The notes beneath the pieces were generated by a model, which was given only the letters and a program-made list of their open reading frames with translations, was not told where the DNA came from and searched no databases. A stretch of DNA of 64,000 nucleotides from positions 3,968,001 through 4,032,000 of the forward strand of contig NZ_FSRM01000001.1 of assembly GCF_900141745.1 (NCBI RefSeq), read 5' to 3'. Source of the DNA: Paraburkholderia phenazinium (GTDB lineage Bacteria; Pseudomonadota; Gammaproteobacteria; Burkholderiales; Burkholderiaceae). Position 1 is the first letter of the stretch, and the number at the start of each line of letters is the position of its first letter. The position numbers were made by a program, and so were the translations under genes. Of this stretch, positions 16,916 through 27,065 are shown in pieces.

Positions 16916-17626
16916 TTAAGCGTTCAACGAGCCGAGATCGAACAGCAGTACCTCCGCGTCCCGGCCCTGTTCGAGCGTGATCGTCTCAACGTCGACGATC
17001 ATGGCGGCATCGCCCGCAGCGAGCGCTTCGCCATTCACGGTCAGCGCGCCGCGCGCCACATGCACATAGGCACGCCGCCCAGCCGGCAGCGGGAAGGTAG
17101 CCTGCTCCGCCCCATCGATCAGCGCCGCGTAGATCGACGCATCCGAGTGAATCGTCACCGAGCCGTCGCGTCCATCCGGAGAGGCGACGATCCGCAGACG
17201 GCCACGCTTGTCGGCGTCGTCGAAGCGCTTTTCTTCGTAGCCCGGTTGATCGCCGGCGCGTTGCGGCAAGATCCAGATCTGCAGCAGATGCGCCTCTTCG
17301 TCCTGCGACGCGTTGAACTCGCTATGCTTCACGCCTGTGCCGGCGCTCATGCGCTGCACGTCGCCGTGACGGATCGTCGAGCCGTTGCCCATGCTGTCGC
17401 GATGGGCCAGCGCGCCCTCCAGCACATACGTGACGATCTCCATGTCGCGATGTCCATGGGTGCCAAAACCCTGGCCGCCCGCAATACGGTCTTCGTTGAT
17501 CACGCGTAGCGGTCCGAAGTGCATGTGATCCGGATCGTAGTAGTCGGCAAACGAGAAGCTATGGTAAGAGTCGAGCCAACCGTGGTTGGCGTGGCCTCGT
17601 GCTTCGGAGCGGCGAATCGTGATCAT
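16916..17626 (-). CDS. Pirin-family bicupin (YhhW-like, quercetinase-type)
   Basis: The 236-residue protein has the pirin N-terminal signature: [18 protein letters not shown] and [28 protein letters not shown], which hold the HxH and Glu metal ligands of the first cupin, followed by the [12 protein letters not shown](K)HSE strand. E. coli YhhW of this family degrades quercetin; the physiological substrate is generally unknown. The ATG at 17626 has AGGGA a few bases upstream. It stands alone, ending at a shared terminator. Confidence 0.92.
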   Translation of the reverse strand: MITIRRSEARGHANHGWLDSYHSFSFADYYDPDHMHFGPLRVINEDRIAGGQGFGTHGHRDMEIVTYVLEGALAHRDSMGNGSTIRHGDVQRMSAGTGVKHSEFNASQDEEAHLLQIWILPQRAGDQPGYEEKRFDDADKRGRLRIVASPDGRDGSVTIHSDASIYAALIDGAEQATFPLPAGRRAYVHVARGALTVNGEALAAGDAAMIVDVETITLEQGRDAEVLLFDLGSLNA

Positions 17627-18055
17627 GGGTTTCCCTGGTCAATGCGTTGCAATGCACAGAATGTATGGGCGCACAGCATCCGGCACAACCCGCAAGCGTG
17701 CACCGGATCGTTTCATAAATACAGACAATCGGCGCACGCCGTGAGGCATGAGGGCGTCGAACTCGCGTGACGCGTCCGTTCGGGTAAAATACCGCGCTTT
17801 TCGGGCGGACATCGCCGTGCGGGCCGCCAAAACGGATCCGGCACGAGAATTTTGACCGCCTAGAATAGCGACGGCCAGTACCCCGCAGGGGCCTGCCGCG
17901 CGACGGGCGCCCCCCGGACGGGAATACCGCTCAACGGAGCACCATCCGACGGGAACGCCGCACACTTCGTACTACAGTCGAAACCCAGACCTCACGCGGC
18001 GCAGACAAGCCGCGTCTTTCGCGGTGTGCCTCATACGCATCGTCAAGGACCTTAT
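17627..18055. other. Intergenic region between pirin and hisQ-like genes
   Basis: The gap of 429 bases holds the divergent promoters. A stem ACGCGGC/GCCGCGT followed by CTTT lies at about 17994-18020, just upstream of the hisQ ribosome site, and might act as an attenuator. No gene for a periplasmic binding protein, which usually heads this operon, is present here. Confidence 0.4.
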
Positions 18056-18745
18056 ATGTCCCTTCAAGGCTATGGCCCGTTGCTTCTCAACGGCACCTGG
18101 CAGACTGTCAAGCTGGCGGTGCTGTCGCTGGCATTCGCCTTCGTGCTGGGCCTGCTCGGCGCGGCGGCCAAACTGTCAAAAAACCGTGTCTCATATAGTG
18201 TGGGCACGCTTTACACCACCCTCGTGCGCGGCGTGCCCGACCTCGTGCTGATGCTGCTGCTGTTCTATAGCCTGCAGATCTGGCTGAACGACCTGACCGA
18301 CGTGCTCGGCTGGGACCAGATCGACATCGACCCGTTCGTGGCCGGCGTCGCCGTGCTCGGCTTCATCTACGGCGCGTACTTCACCGAAACCTTCCGCGGC
18401 GCCTTTCTCGCCGTGCCTCGCGGCCAGCTCGAAGCGGGTGTCGCCTATGGCATGAGCGGCTGGCAGGTGTTTTCCCGCATCATGTTCCCGCAGATGATGC
18501 GCTTTGCGCTGCCTGGCATCGGCAACAACTGGCAGGTGATGGTGAAAGCCACCGCGCTGGTTTCGATCATCGGACTCGCCGACGTCGTGAAGGCTTCGCA
18601 GGATGCGGGCAAAGGCACGTTGCGGTTCTTCTTCTTTACCCTGCTTGCCGGGGCTATCTACCTCGTTATCACCACGGTCTCCAACTTCGTGCTGATGTAC
18701 CTCGAAAAACGCTACTCGACCGGCGTACGGAAGGCGGACCTATGA
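18056..18745 (+). CDS. hisQ: Basic amino-acid ABC transporter permease, HisQ-like
   Basis: The 229-residue inner-membrane permease starts at ATG 18056, behind AAGGA seven bases upstream. It has five or so hydrophobic helices and the HisQ features VRGVPDLVLMLL near the N-terminal half and the EAA loop EAGVAYGMSGWQVFSRIMFP. It pairs with HisM to import histidine, lysine, arginine or ornithine. Its last four bases overlap the start of the next gene, so both are translated together. The binding protein is not adjacent. Confidence 0.9.
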   Translation: MSLQGYGPLLLNGTWQTVKLAVLSLAFAFVLGLLGAAAKLSKNRVSYSVGTLYTTLVRGVPDLVLMLLLFYSLQIWLNDLTDVLGWDQIDIDPFVAGVAVLGFIYGAYFTETFRGAFLAVPRGQLEAGVAYGMSGWQVFSRIMFPQMMRFALPGIGNNWQVMVKATALVSIIGLADVVKASQDAGKGTLRFFFFTLLAGAIYLVITTVSNFVLMYLEKRYSTGVRKADL

Positions 18746-19455
18746 TCGAGATCATTCAGGAATACTGGCGCAACTACCTTTACAGCGACGGCTACCGCTT
18801 CACCGGTCTCGTCATTACCCTGTGGCTGCTAGTGGTGTCGATCGGCCTCGGCTTCTGCCTGTCGATTCCGCTGGCGGTCGCGCGGGTGTCGAAGAAGAAA
18901 TGGCTTGCCAGTCTGGTGTGGCTGTATACGTATGTCTTTCGCGGCACGCCGCTCTACGTGCAGCTGCTGCTCTGCTACACCGGCCTCTATAGCCTTGAAG
19001 TAGTACGCAACCACGAGCTGACCAATGCGTTCTTCCGCGACGGCATGCATTGCACGCTGCTCGCCTTCACGCTCAACACCTGCGCGTACACCACCGAAAT
19101 CTTCGCCGGCGCCATCAAGGCCACCCCGTACGGCGAGATCGAAGCCGCGCGCGCCTACGGCATGTCGCCGTTCACGCTGTACCGGCGCGTGATCCTGCCG
19201 TCGGCGCTGCGCCGCGCGCTGCCGTACTACAGCAACGAAGTGATCCTGATGCTGCACGCCACCACGGTCGCCTTCACCGCCACCGTGCCGGACATCCTCA
19301 AGATCGCGCGCGACGTGAACTCGGCGACCTATCAGTCGTTCAACGCGTTCGGCCTCGCCGCCCTGCTCTATCTGGCTATCTCTTTCACGCTCGTGTGGCT
19401 GTTCCGCCGCGCCGAGCGCCGCTGGCTCGCTTATTTGCGGCCCCAAGGCAAGTAA
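18742..19455 (+). CDS. hisM: Basic amino-acid ABC transporter permease, HisM-like
   Basis: A 237-residue permease homologous to HisM, starting within the end of hisQ (ATGA overlap). It shows [18 protein letters not shown] and the EAA loop [20 protein letters not shown], and a C-terminal helix [16 protein letters not shown]. It forms the heterodimeric channel with HisQ, driven by the ATPase 16 bases downstream. Confidence 0.92.
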   Translation: MIEIIQEYWRNYLYSDGYRFTGLVITLWLLVVSIGLGFCLSIPLAVARVSKKKWLASLVWLYTYVFRGTPLYVQLLLCYTGLYSLEVVRNHELTNAFFRDGMHCTLLAFTLNTCAYTTEIFAGAIKATPYGEIEAARAYGMSPFTLYRRVILPSALRRALPYYSNEVILMLHATTVAFTATVPDILKIARDVNSATYQSFNAFGLAALLYLAISFTLVWLFRRAERRWLAYLRPQGK

Positions 19456-19471
19456 GCCGTCAAGGATCCCG

Positions 19472-20251
19472 ATGAATACAAAGAAGCAAAAGCTCTTCGT
19501 CGACGAGCTGCACAAACAGTACGGCGACAACGAAGTTCTCAAAGGCGTTACGCTGCGCGCCAATGCCGGCGACGTAATCAGCGTGATCGGCTCGTCCGGT
19601 TCGGGCAAGAGCACGATGCTGCGCTGCATTAATTTTCTCGAACAGCCCAATGCCGGGCGCATCTTCGTCGACGGCGAAGAGGTCCGCACCCAGAAGGACA
19701 AGCACGGCGCGCTGAAAGTCTCGGATCCCAAGCAGTTGCAGCGCGTGCGCACACGGCTCTCCATGGTGTTCCAGCACTTCAACCTGTGGGCGCACATGAG
19801 CGTGCTGGAGAACATCGTCGAGGCGCCCATCCGCGTGCTAGGACTGCCGCGCCGCGAGGCCGAGGACCGCGCCCGCCAATATCTGGAAAAGGTAGGTCTG
19901 GCGCCGCGGCTGGAAAAGCAGTATCCGTCGCATCTCTCCGGCGGCCAGCAACAGCGTGTTGCGATCGCGCGAGCGCTGGCCATGCATCCCGACGTGATGC
20001 TGTTCGACGAGCCGACCTCCGCACTCGATCCGGAACTGGTCGGCGAAGTGCTGAAGGTCATGCAGACGCTCGCCGAAGAAGGCCGCACGATGATCGTCGT
20101 CACCCATGAGATGGCGTTCGCCCGCAACGTGTCGAACCATGTGATGTTCTTGCATCAAGGCCGCGTCGAGGAAGAAGGCCATCCGGACGAAGTATTCAGG
20201 AACACGAAGAGCGAACGGCTCAAGCAATTCCTCTCCGGCAGCCTCAAATAG
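19472..20251 (+). CDS. hisP: Basic amino-acid ABC transporter ATPase, HisP-like
   Basis: The 259-residue ATPase has Walker [11 protein letters not shown]-loop [15 protein letters not shown], signature [15 protein letters not shown], Walker [21 protein letters not shown] and the switch His in [11 protein letters not shown], all as in HisP/ArtP-type ATPases. It ends the hisQMP-like operon. A hairpin terminator follows about 40 bases later. Confidence 0.94.
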   Translation: MNTKKQKLFVDELHKQYGDNEVLKGVTLRANAGDVISVIGSSGSGKSTMLRCINFLEQPNAGRIFVDGEEVRTQKDKHGALKVSDPKQLQRVRTRLSMVFQHFNLWAHMSVLENIVEAPIRVLGLPRREAEDRARQYLEKVGLAPRLEKQYPSHLSGGQQQRVAIARALAMHPDVMLFDEPTSALDPELVGEVLKVMQTLAEEGRTMIVVTHEMAFARNVSNHVMFLHQGRVEEEGHPDEVFRNTKSERLKQFLSGSLK

Positions 20252-20819
20252 CGCTTAAGACAACTTTTGTAGTTTGTGTAGTATTACAAGGCGCCTACGA
20301 AGGGCGCCTTTTTTCATCTCCGCATCCCCTTTTGCGACGTCAAACGTCCCAAATATCGCAACAACATCCCGTTTTTTGCCCTACTCCCACTGTTTTACAG
20401 CGTCAATAGTGGCAATCCTTAACGTTGCCTCAGACGAACCGTGATTCCCTTGTCAGACAAGGGTTTGCTGCTGTTTTTGGGATGCCTTGGCGAGTGCCCG
20501 ATCACACCACTATTGCAATTTGGAGACACCAAAGCGCCCTGGGACCAATTTCTTCTCCCATCGAGGGGTATTTTTGATAAATTAGTAACCAAAGTACCAA
20601 AACAAAGTTGATTAAAAGTAGTTTCACTTCAAAACGCAGAGGAGATCCGGTCGACGAGGGATCGGTATGACGCAAAGAAAGCCGCAGGCTACATCGTCAT
20701 CACAGTTCACCCGCTCGACCCGAACCGTCTCCCTGGTACGGATTTCTGTTCGGCGCCTATGGCGTCCGGACACCATTCGCAGTACTGGGTTTTTCTTTTG
20801 ACAGGGTATGGAGGAGAAG
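20252..20819. other. Intergenic region upstream of porin gene
   Basis: Of these 568 bases, 20288-20314 hold the hisP terminator. A second hairpin, CCCTTGT-CAG-ACAAGGG at 20447-20463 followed by an interrupted T-run, could end a small RNA or a short transcript. The rest, which is A+T-rich from about 20560 to 20640, is a likely promoter and leader region for the porin. Confidence 0.4.
20288..20314 (+). terminator. Terminator of the hisQMP-like operon
   Basis: The stem AAGGCGCC/GGCGCCTT with a seven-base loop runs into a six-base T-tract. Confidence 0.88.
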
Positions 20820-21965
20820 ATGAAGAAAGCATTACTCGCCGCGGCGTTGATGTCGGCCGGTGTAGTTGCTCACGCACAAAGCAGCGTCACGCTGTACGGT
20901 CGTCTGGACGCGGGTGTCGAATACATCAGCGGCCTTCCGAATGCCAATTACACGGGTTCCACCTCGCGTGTTCGCCTTGAGAGCGGCGACTGGGGCACGA
21001 GCCTGTGGGGTATGAAGGGCGTCGAAGACATCGGTGGCGGCAATAAGGTTCTCTTCCAGTTGGAAGGCTCCTTCAGCACGGCGACCGGCGCACTCGGCTC
21101 CTCCGGCTCCATCTGGAATCGCTGGGCGACAGTCGGTGTGGCGAACGACCAGTTCGGTACCTTCCTGCTCGGCCGTGAACTGTTCATCTCCAATGGCGTG
21201 TGGGACTTCGACCCGTTCGGTCAATCGAACTGGTCGTCGGCGTCGCTGGTCCGTGGCCGCAACTGGCCGCAGTCGAGCAACAACATTTCGTACCAGTCGC
21301 CGAAGTTCTACGGCTTTGACGTGTACGGCCAATACGCCTTCTCGAACTCGACGTCGTTCAACGGCGGCAATGGTTCGGCACAAGGGCGTGAAGACGGTCT
21401 GCAGTTGACCTACACGAACTCGCTGTTCCAGGTTCGTGGCCTGTATGACGAAATCCGCAACAACATCAACGGTAGCCTCGGCGATCCGACCGCAGGCGCT
21501 CCGAACGGTCCGTTCAACTACGGTCGCGAGTACTTCGCTGGCGTCAACGTGTTCCTCGGCCAGTTCAAGATTCAGGCTGTGTACCAGGGCGCACGTACTT
21601 CGGGCGAAACCGGTGTACCTATCGGCACGCCGACGACGACCGACCAGGAATGGGGCGGCGTGACGTGGCAAGCGACGCCGGCAGCAGCGCTGATCGCAGC
21701 CGTGTATCACGTCAACGCGAACAACGGTGCAGGCAACGCGAACATCTACACGATTGGTGGTTCGTACAACCTGTCCAAGCGTACGTTGCTCGACATCCAG
21801 ATCGCTACCGTGCGTAACAGCAAGACGGCTAACTTCGGTCTCGATGCCAACGCAGCAGGCAACGGCGGCGACAGCGGTTCGGGAAGCTCGGTTTCGTACA
21901 ACGAAAACCCGACTCATGGCCACAGCCAATCGGGCGTGTATGCAGGTATTCAACACTCGTTCTAA
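20820..21965 (+). CDS. General porin (OmpC/Porin_4 type)
   Basis: The 381-residue protein begins with a clean signal peptide (MKKALLAAALMSAGVVAHAQ) and the porin start SSVTLYGRLDAGVEY. Alternating beta strands follow, with the eyelet-type SRxRLESGDWGTSLWGMKG block, and the protein ends on an aromatic residue (GIQHSF), the outer-membrane assembly signal. It should form a 16-stranded trimeric channel. The start at 20820 is fixed by GGAGGAG just upstream. Codon choice is biased to highly expressed codons. A terminator hairpin follows. Confidence 0.95.
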   Translation: MKKALLAAALMSAGVVAHAQSSVTLYGRLDAGVEYISGLPNANYTGSTSRVRLESGDWGTSLWGMKGVEDIGGGNKVLFQLEGSFSTATGALGSSGSIWNRWATVGVANDQFGTFLLGRELFISNGVWDFDPFGQSNWSSASLVRGRNWPQSSNNISYQSPKFYGFDVYGQYAFSNSTSFNGGNGSAQGREDGLQLTYTNSLFQVRGLYDEIRNNINGSLGDPTAGAPNGPFNYGREYFAGVNVFLGQFKIQAVYQGARTSGETGVPIGTPTTTDQEWGGVTWQATPAAALIAAVYHVNANNGAGNANIYTIGGSYNLSKRTLLDIQIATVRNSKTANFGLDANAAGNGGDSGSGSSVSYNENPTHGHSQSGVYAGIQHSF

Positions 21966-22030
21966 TCGAACGGTGTAGCTCCGAGATCTAGATTTAGAAA
22001 CTTTTTCACGCTGCTGCGAGAGGCGCGTAT

Positions 22031-22066
22031 CGGTGCGATGTCCGAAAGGGTATTGCACCGTTTTTT
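22031..22066 (+). terminator. Porin terminator
   Basis: CGGTGC pairs with GCACCG around a longer loop and is followed by TTTTTT. Confidence 0.75.
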
Positions 22067-22149
22067 ATTGGTGCGAGCGGTTCTGCGACCGCTGCACGTG
22101 TTTGCGTTGCCTTGTTCTTGCCTGAGATCGCTAGAAGACCTTAAACCCC

Positions 22150-22608
<459 letters not shown>

Positions 22609-22632
22609 TCAGGCCGCGGCGCCGGGCTTCGT

Positions 22633-24321
22633 TTATTCCACCGGTTCGGTATAGCGCGACGTGATCGGATAGCGCCAGTCGCGGCCGAACGCGCGATGCG
22701 TCACGCGAATGCCGATCGGCGCCTGGCGGCGCTTGTATTCGTTGATCTTGATGAGGCGCGTGACCCGCTTCACGTCATCCACCGCATAGCCGGCCGCGAT
22801 GATCTCGGCCAGCGAGTGATCCTCCTCCATATACATGCGCATGATGGCGTCGAGCACTTCATATGGCGGCAGGCTGTCCTGATCGGTCTGGTTCTCGCGC
22901 AGTTCAGCGGAGGGTGCGCGCGTCAGGATCCGCTCCGGGATGACGTCCTGCCTGGGGAATGTGGTAGCAGCGTTGCGGTAATGGCACAGACGGTAGACCA
23001 GCGTCTTGGCGATGTCCTTGATCACCGCGAAGCCACCGGCCATGTCGCCGTACAACGTGCAATAGCCCACCGCCATCTCGCTCTTGTTGCCGGTGGTCAG
23101 CACGATCGAACCGAACTTGTTCGACAGCGCCATCAGCAGCGTGCCGCGAATCCGTGCCTGGATGTTTTCCTCGGTGGCGTCTTCGGCGCGGCCGGCGAAC
23201 TCTTCGGCGAGCGATGTGCGGAATGCATCGAACATCGGCGCAATCGCGATCTCGTCGTAGCGCACGCCGACCCGGCGCGCCATCTCGGCGGCATCCGTCG
23301 TCGAGATATCTGCCGTGTAGCGCGACGGCATCATCACGGCGCGCACCCGCTCGGCGCCGAGCGCGTCGCAGGCGACGGCCAGCACCAGCGCCGAATCCAC
23401 GCCGCCCGACAGACCGATGAGCGCCCCCGGAAAGCCGTTCTTGTTGATGTAGTCGCGCACACCCATCACGAGCGCCGCATACACCTGCGCTTCCAGCGAC
23501 AGCTCGGGCGCAACGGTAGTGGGCACAGGGCGCGCGCCATCGAATTCGACGATCGCGTTGCCTTCCTCGAACTGCGCCATCTTCGCGACCAGCTCGCCGT
23601 TGCCGTCGAGCACGAACGAGCCGCCGTCGAACACCAGTTCGTCCTGCGCGCCCACCATGTTCACGTAGACCATCGGCAAACCGGTCTCGCGGATACGCGC
23701 CCGCAGGATGTCGACCCGCACGGCTTCCTTGTTGAGGTGATACGGCGAGCCGTTCGGAATCAGCAGCACCTGGGCGCCCGCCGCTTTGGCCTGCTGGGCC
23801 GCCGGCGCATGCCAGACGTCTTCGCAGATCACCACGCCGTATTTGACGCCGTCGAGTTCGAACACGAGCGGCCGAGGGTCCGCGGCAAAGTAACGCTTCT
23901 CGTCGAACACTTCGCTGTTGGGCAGTTCCTGCTTCAGGTAAGTACCGACCACCTTGCCGTCGACGATCAGCGAGGCCGCGTTAAAGGTATCGACTGGCGG
24001 CACGCCGCGCTCGATTGGCGCGTTTGCTTTACCATGGCCGTGCGCGGCGTCGCGGTGCGGATGACCGACCACCACGTGCAGGCCGGCGAACGGCTTCAGT
24101 TGTTCGGCGAGATCGGCAAGCGCGGCGGCACTGGCGGCATAGAAGGCCGGGCGCAGCAGCAGGTCTTCGGGTGGGTAGCCGGAAAGCGCAAGTTCGGGAG
24201 CGACGAGCAGCTTCGCACCATCGTTGTGCGCAGCGCGTGCTGCATCGACGACTTTCGCGACGTTGCCGGCGAAGTCGCCGACGGTGACATTGATTTGAGC
24301 AAGAGCGATTCGGGTCTTCAT
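22633..24321 (-). CDS. nadE: Glutamine-dependent NAD+ synthetase
   Basis: The 562-residue enzyme converts deamido-NAD to NAD with glutamine. The N-terminal half is a nitrilase-type glutaminase with the Glu of APELALSGYP (Glu43) and the nucleophile Cys in VVICEDVWH. The C-terminal half is the synthetase with the PP-loop GLSGGVDSALVLAVA and the later GYCTLYGDMAGGFAVIKD. I chose the ATG at 24321 (MKTRIALAQINVTVGD); the frame continues upstream without homology. Confidence 0.96.
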   Translation of the reverse strand: MKTRIALAQINVTVGDFAGNVAKVVDAARAAHNDGAKLLVAPELALSGYPPEDLLLRPAFYAASAAALADLAEQLKPFAGLHVVVGHPHRDAAHGHGKANAPIERGVPPVDTFNAASLIVDGKVVGTYLKQELPNSEVFDEKRYFAADPRPLVFELDGVKYGVVICEDVWHAPAAQQAKAAGAQVLLIPNGSPYHLNKEAVRVDILRARIRETGLPMVYVNMVGAQDELVFDGGSFVLDGNGELVAKMAQFEEGNAIVEFDGARPVPTTVAPELSLEAQVYAALVMGVRDYINKNGFPGALIGLSGGVDSALVLAVACDALGAERVRAVMMPSRYTADISTTDAAEMARRVGVRYDEIAIAPMFDAFRTSLAEEFAGRAEDATEENIQARIRGTLLMALSNKFGSIVLTTGNKSEMAVGYCTLYGDMAGGFAVIKDIAKTLVYRLCHYRNAATTFPRQDVIPERILTRAPSAELRENQTDQDSLPPYEVLDAIMRMYMEEDHSLAEIIAAGYAVDDVKRVTRLIKINEYKRRQAPIGIRVTHRAFGRDWRYPITSRYTEPVE

Positions 24322-24474
24322 GGCAGGATCAGGGGCAAGCCGCGTAGCTTGCCGGTTGCATCGGCCAGGTGGCTCGACGAAACAGACAAAGTCGCAAAAA
24401 CGTACCAACACGGACAAACGAGCGATGCTCCGCCAGACGCGGAGGATCGCTCAGATCAGGAACAGTCAAACAGA

Positions 24475-25644
24475 TTGAACCAGCAACGTTTTGATTATCG
24501 CACGGGCATTCTGGCCTCGCCCTCCGAGGTGGACCCCGCCGAGTGGAACGCCCTCCTCGCCCAGCAGGCACAACCCACGCCGTTTCTGCGGCATGAGTTC
24601 CTGAGCGCGCTGCATACGAGCCGCTCTGCCGTGGACGAGACCGGGTGGGGTACGCAGTTCGTCACGCTGACCGACCCGCGCACGGGACGGCTCGCGGCCG
24701 CCGCGCCTGTGTATCTGAAGGGGCACTCGTACGGCGAGTACGTGTTCGATTGGGCATGGGCCGACGCCTACAAGCGCAACGGCCTCGACTACTATCCGAA
24801 GCTCCTGTGCGCCGTGCCGTTCACGCCTGTGCAGGGCAACCGGCTGCTGTCCGTGGATGCGCACGCACTGCGCCACCTGGCGGCCACGCTGATGGCGTTT
24901 GCCGAACAGGCGGACGTGTCGTCGCTGCACGTGCTGTTTCCTACCGCAACCGAAGCCGAAACGCTGACCGGCCTCGGCATGATGCAGCGCGAAGGCGTGC
25001 AGTTTCACTGGCTCAACAACGGCTACCGCGACTTCGAGGAATTCCTCGCGACGCTCGAGCAGAAGAAGCGCAAGAACATTCGCGCCGAGCGCCGCAAGGT
25101 GCGTGAGGCGGGCATCACGATGCGTCGGGTGCGCGGCGAAGATGCTACGGATGCCGACTGGCGGTTTTTCTCAAAGTGCTACCGGCAGACTTACCGCGAG
25201 CACTTTTCGAGTCCATATCTGAATCTCGAGTTTTTCCGCACGATTGGCGCGACGATGCCCGAGAACCTGCTGCTGGTGATCGCGGAATACGATGGCAAGC
25301 CGATCGCCAGTTCTCTCGTGGTGTATCAGCGCGACGAAAAGACTGGCGGCACGCTGTATGGCCGTTATTGGGGTGCGCTCGAACATGTGCCGTGCCTGCA
25401 CTTCGAGACCGCTTACTATCAGCCGCTCGAGTTTTGCATCGAAGAGAAACTCGCGGTGTTCGAGGGTGGCGCGCAAGGCGAGCACAAGATGGCGCGCGGT
25501 TTCCTGCCTACCGTCACCCGCTCGACGCACTGGCTCGCCCATCCAGCCTTCTCCGATGCCGTGGCGCGCTTTCTCGACAACGAGACGAACAGCATTCACG
25601 CATACGTCGATGAGTTGCGTGATCACAACCCGTTCAAGAGCTAG
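24475..25644 (+). CDS. FemAB/GNAT-type acyltransferase (peptidoglycan biosynthesis/recognition family)
   Basis: About 389 residues of a protein of the PF04339 (formerly DUF482) type, a double-GNAT fold related to FemAB. Visible family blocks are TPFLRHEFLSALHTS near the start, FEEFLATLEQKKRKNIRAERRKV in the middle and KMARGFLPTVTRSTHWLAHP near the end. Conserved sequence begins well before the first ATG, so a non-ATG start is required; I choose TTG 24475, with GTG near 24530 as alternative. It is divergent from nadE and followed ten bases later by a GIY-YIG gene. The exact substrate is unknown. Confidence 0.85.
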   Translation: MNQQRFDYRTGILASPSEVDPAEWNALLAQQAQPTPFLRHEFLSALHTSRSAVDETGWGTQFVTLTDPRTGRLAAAAPVYLKGHSYGEYVFDWAWADAYKRNGLDYYPKLLCAVPFTPVQGNRLLSVDAHALRHLAATLMAFAEQADVSSLHVLFPTATEAETLTGLGMMQREGVQFHWLNNGYRDFEEFLATLEQKKRKNIRAERRKVREAGITMRRVRGEDATDADWRFFSKCYRQTYREHFSSPYLNLEFFRTIGATMPENLLLVIAEYDGKPIASSLVVYQRDEKTGGTLYGRYWGALEHVPCLHFETAYYQPLEFCIEEKLAVFEGGAQGEHKMARGFLPTVTRSTHWLAHPAFSDAVARFLDNETNSIHAYVDELRDHNPFKS

Positions 25645-25653
25645 CGTATCGCC

Positions 25654-25968
25654 ATGCCGTGGTTTCTTTATCTGATCGAATGCGCGGATGGTAGCGTCTA
25701 TACCGGCATCGCCATCGATGTGCAGGCGCGCTTCGACAAACATGTGAGCGGCACAGGGGCGCGCTATACGCGCTCGCGCAAGCCGCTGCATGTACTCGCT
25801 TCGTTTGAACTGGCGGATCGGTCCAGCGCGTCGCGCGCGGAGTACTTCGTCAAACGGCTGACGGCGGTGGAGAAACGTGCGTTGGCGGCGGGGGTTCGTA
25901 CGCTGGAATCGGTGGTGCCAGCAAGCATCGCTGAGGAACAGTCCGATAAATCAGGAAGCGAAGCGTAG
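25654..25968 (+). CDS. GIY-YIG domain protein, YhbQ-like
   Basis: The 104-residue single-domain protein shows the GIY-YIG pattern: FLYLIECADGSVYTGIA, the Arg and His of VQARFDKHVSGTGARYTR, and Glu in SRAEYFVKRLTAVEK. This matches the stand-alone YhbQ/UPF0213 class, with possible structure-specific nuclease activity. It begins ten bases after the acyltransferase stop and is probably in the same transcript. The last 15 or so residues are a low-complexity tail. Confidence 0.9.
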   Translation: MPWFLYLIECADGSVYTGIAIDVQARFDKHVSGTGARYTRSRKPLHVLASFELADRSSASRAEYFVKRLTAVEKRALAAGVRTLESVVPASIAEEQSDKSGSEA

Positions 25969-25975
25969 CGGGACC

Positions 25976-26395
25976 CTACCTTTTATGCTTGCCAACCCAA
26001 GAGCTGATGTTTGATACTGCGCTGGCACCAGGGAAGGGTACCTTGTGCCGCCTTAGCGGCGCCCTCTGTCGGCGTCCACCTTCTGCTTGAGGGATGAAAA
26101 CGCCTTTTGCGCGGAGTCGGAGATCTGTTTTTTCCCGCGCTTTAGCACTGCGACCTCTGATTTCCTCAGCACTACGGAACCCGAGGAGGTACTGTGCTTC
26201 GTCGGCCGTGAGCGCAACCGGCTCGATCCCAAAGGTTTCACGGATGTCATGGCCAAACTCCTTCTCTAAGCGTTGCACCGTCTTTTGGACTGGATACAGC
26301 CTACGACCGACTAGCGCTGACCAGGACGGCCGCCGCGACGACGTTCCCGCCACCACGCCGTATATGGTCTGCAAGATCGCAAAGCGTTCCGCCAA
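25976..26395 (-). pseudogene. C-terminal remnant of the phosphoribosyltransferase, out of frame
   Basis: The convincing part starts near 26290 (KTVQRLEKEFGHDIRETFGI) and runs through ALTADEAQYLLGFRSAEEIRGR, a helical tail of the kind that follows the phosphoribosyltransferase domain in related plasmid- or island-borne proteins. It sits one base out of frame with the domain encoded at 26301-26924, in the +1 direction. The upstream 30 or so residues of this frame are only a shadow of the other. So this is one gene broken by a frameshift rather than two genes. The very end (after about 26070) may also be altered. Confidence 0.5.
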
Positions 26396-26924
26396 GCGTC
26401 ATGACGTCGTCGACCAGAACGTAGTCACTTCCCCGAAACACGACGCCGTGAAACGAGGCGCGTGCGTTCAGGCGCTCCATCGGATCCGCCCCGGTGTGAT
26501 AGACCTTCGTTGTCTGCACAATGTCCTCATCCACTACGCCGCCGGCGATGGCTAGCATCGTAGCGAGAACCTGCGGTATCGCGTTGTCGCCCCTGGCTTC
26601 TCGCGCATGCGGAGCCACAAAGATCACGTCGACTGGCAGCGTTCCAGCATCCATACGGGATATGACATCCCGCAATAGCGGGCCTGCGATATCGGAAACA
26701 AGAGCAATTGCCGCGTCCGCATCACCGGCTTTTGCACTCTGATAAGACGGATGCTGCTTCAGTACTTTGTCGTCAGTCCAGACAAAAAGCGGATGCGTCA
26801 CCGTCGCGGGAAAGCCAAACGTCCGCCGAGGCGGTCCAACTGGCGCTCGTTTCCCGAGCATTGAGGCCCGATTGTGCATCGGGTATTGATCGCTCGGAGA
26901 GTTGGTTTTTCTGCGCTTCACCAT
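26301..26924 (-). CDS. Type I phosphoribosyltransferase-like protein, C-terminally frameshifted
   Basis: The 207-residue product has the PRPP-binding signature VLVDDVMTLGGTLCDLADHIRRGGG and upstream VDVIFVAPHARE, so it is a type I phosphoribosyltransferase fold. The reaction is unknown; nothing ties it to purine salvage or nucleotide synthesis here. It stops at a TAG (26301-26303), and its expected helical tail continues in another frame. The region reads as less G+C-rich than its neighbours, consistent with acquisition. A TATACT element six bases before the ATG might give a near-leaderless transcript. Annotators may label the whole 25976-26924 a pseudogene. Confidence 0.7.
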   Translation of the reverse strand: MVKRRKTNSPSDQYPMHNRASMLGKRAPVGPPRRTFGFPATVTHPLFVWTDDKVLKQHPSYQSAKAGDADAAIALVSDIAGPLLRDVISRMDAGTLPVDVIFVAPHAREARGDNAIPQVLATMLAIAGGVVDEDIVQTTKVYHTGADPMERLNARASFHGVVFRGSDYVLVDDVMTLGGTLCDLADHIRRGGGNVVAAAVLVSASRS

Positions 26925-27003
26925 CGGTAAAGTATATCTTGGCTGAAATCGCCAGCGGCTTCAGATCAGTGTGCAGATGATTGCGCTAAAACATACTCCC
27001 ATG

Positions 27004-27042
27004 AAAAAACCGCGCCGCCCTCTCGGGTCAACGCGGTTTTTT
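27004..27042. terminator. Bidirectional terminator downstream of ppa
   Basis: A perfect AAAAAACCGCG/CGCGGTTTTTT stem gives T-tracts on both strands. It lies just past the ppa stop and before the accessory phosphoribosyltransferase. Confidence 0.9.
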
Positions 27043-27065
27043 AACACCGGGATGCTCGAACCAGC

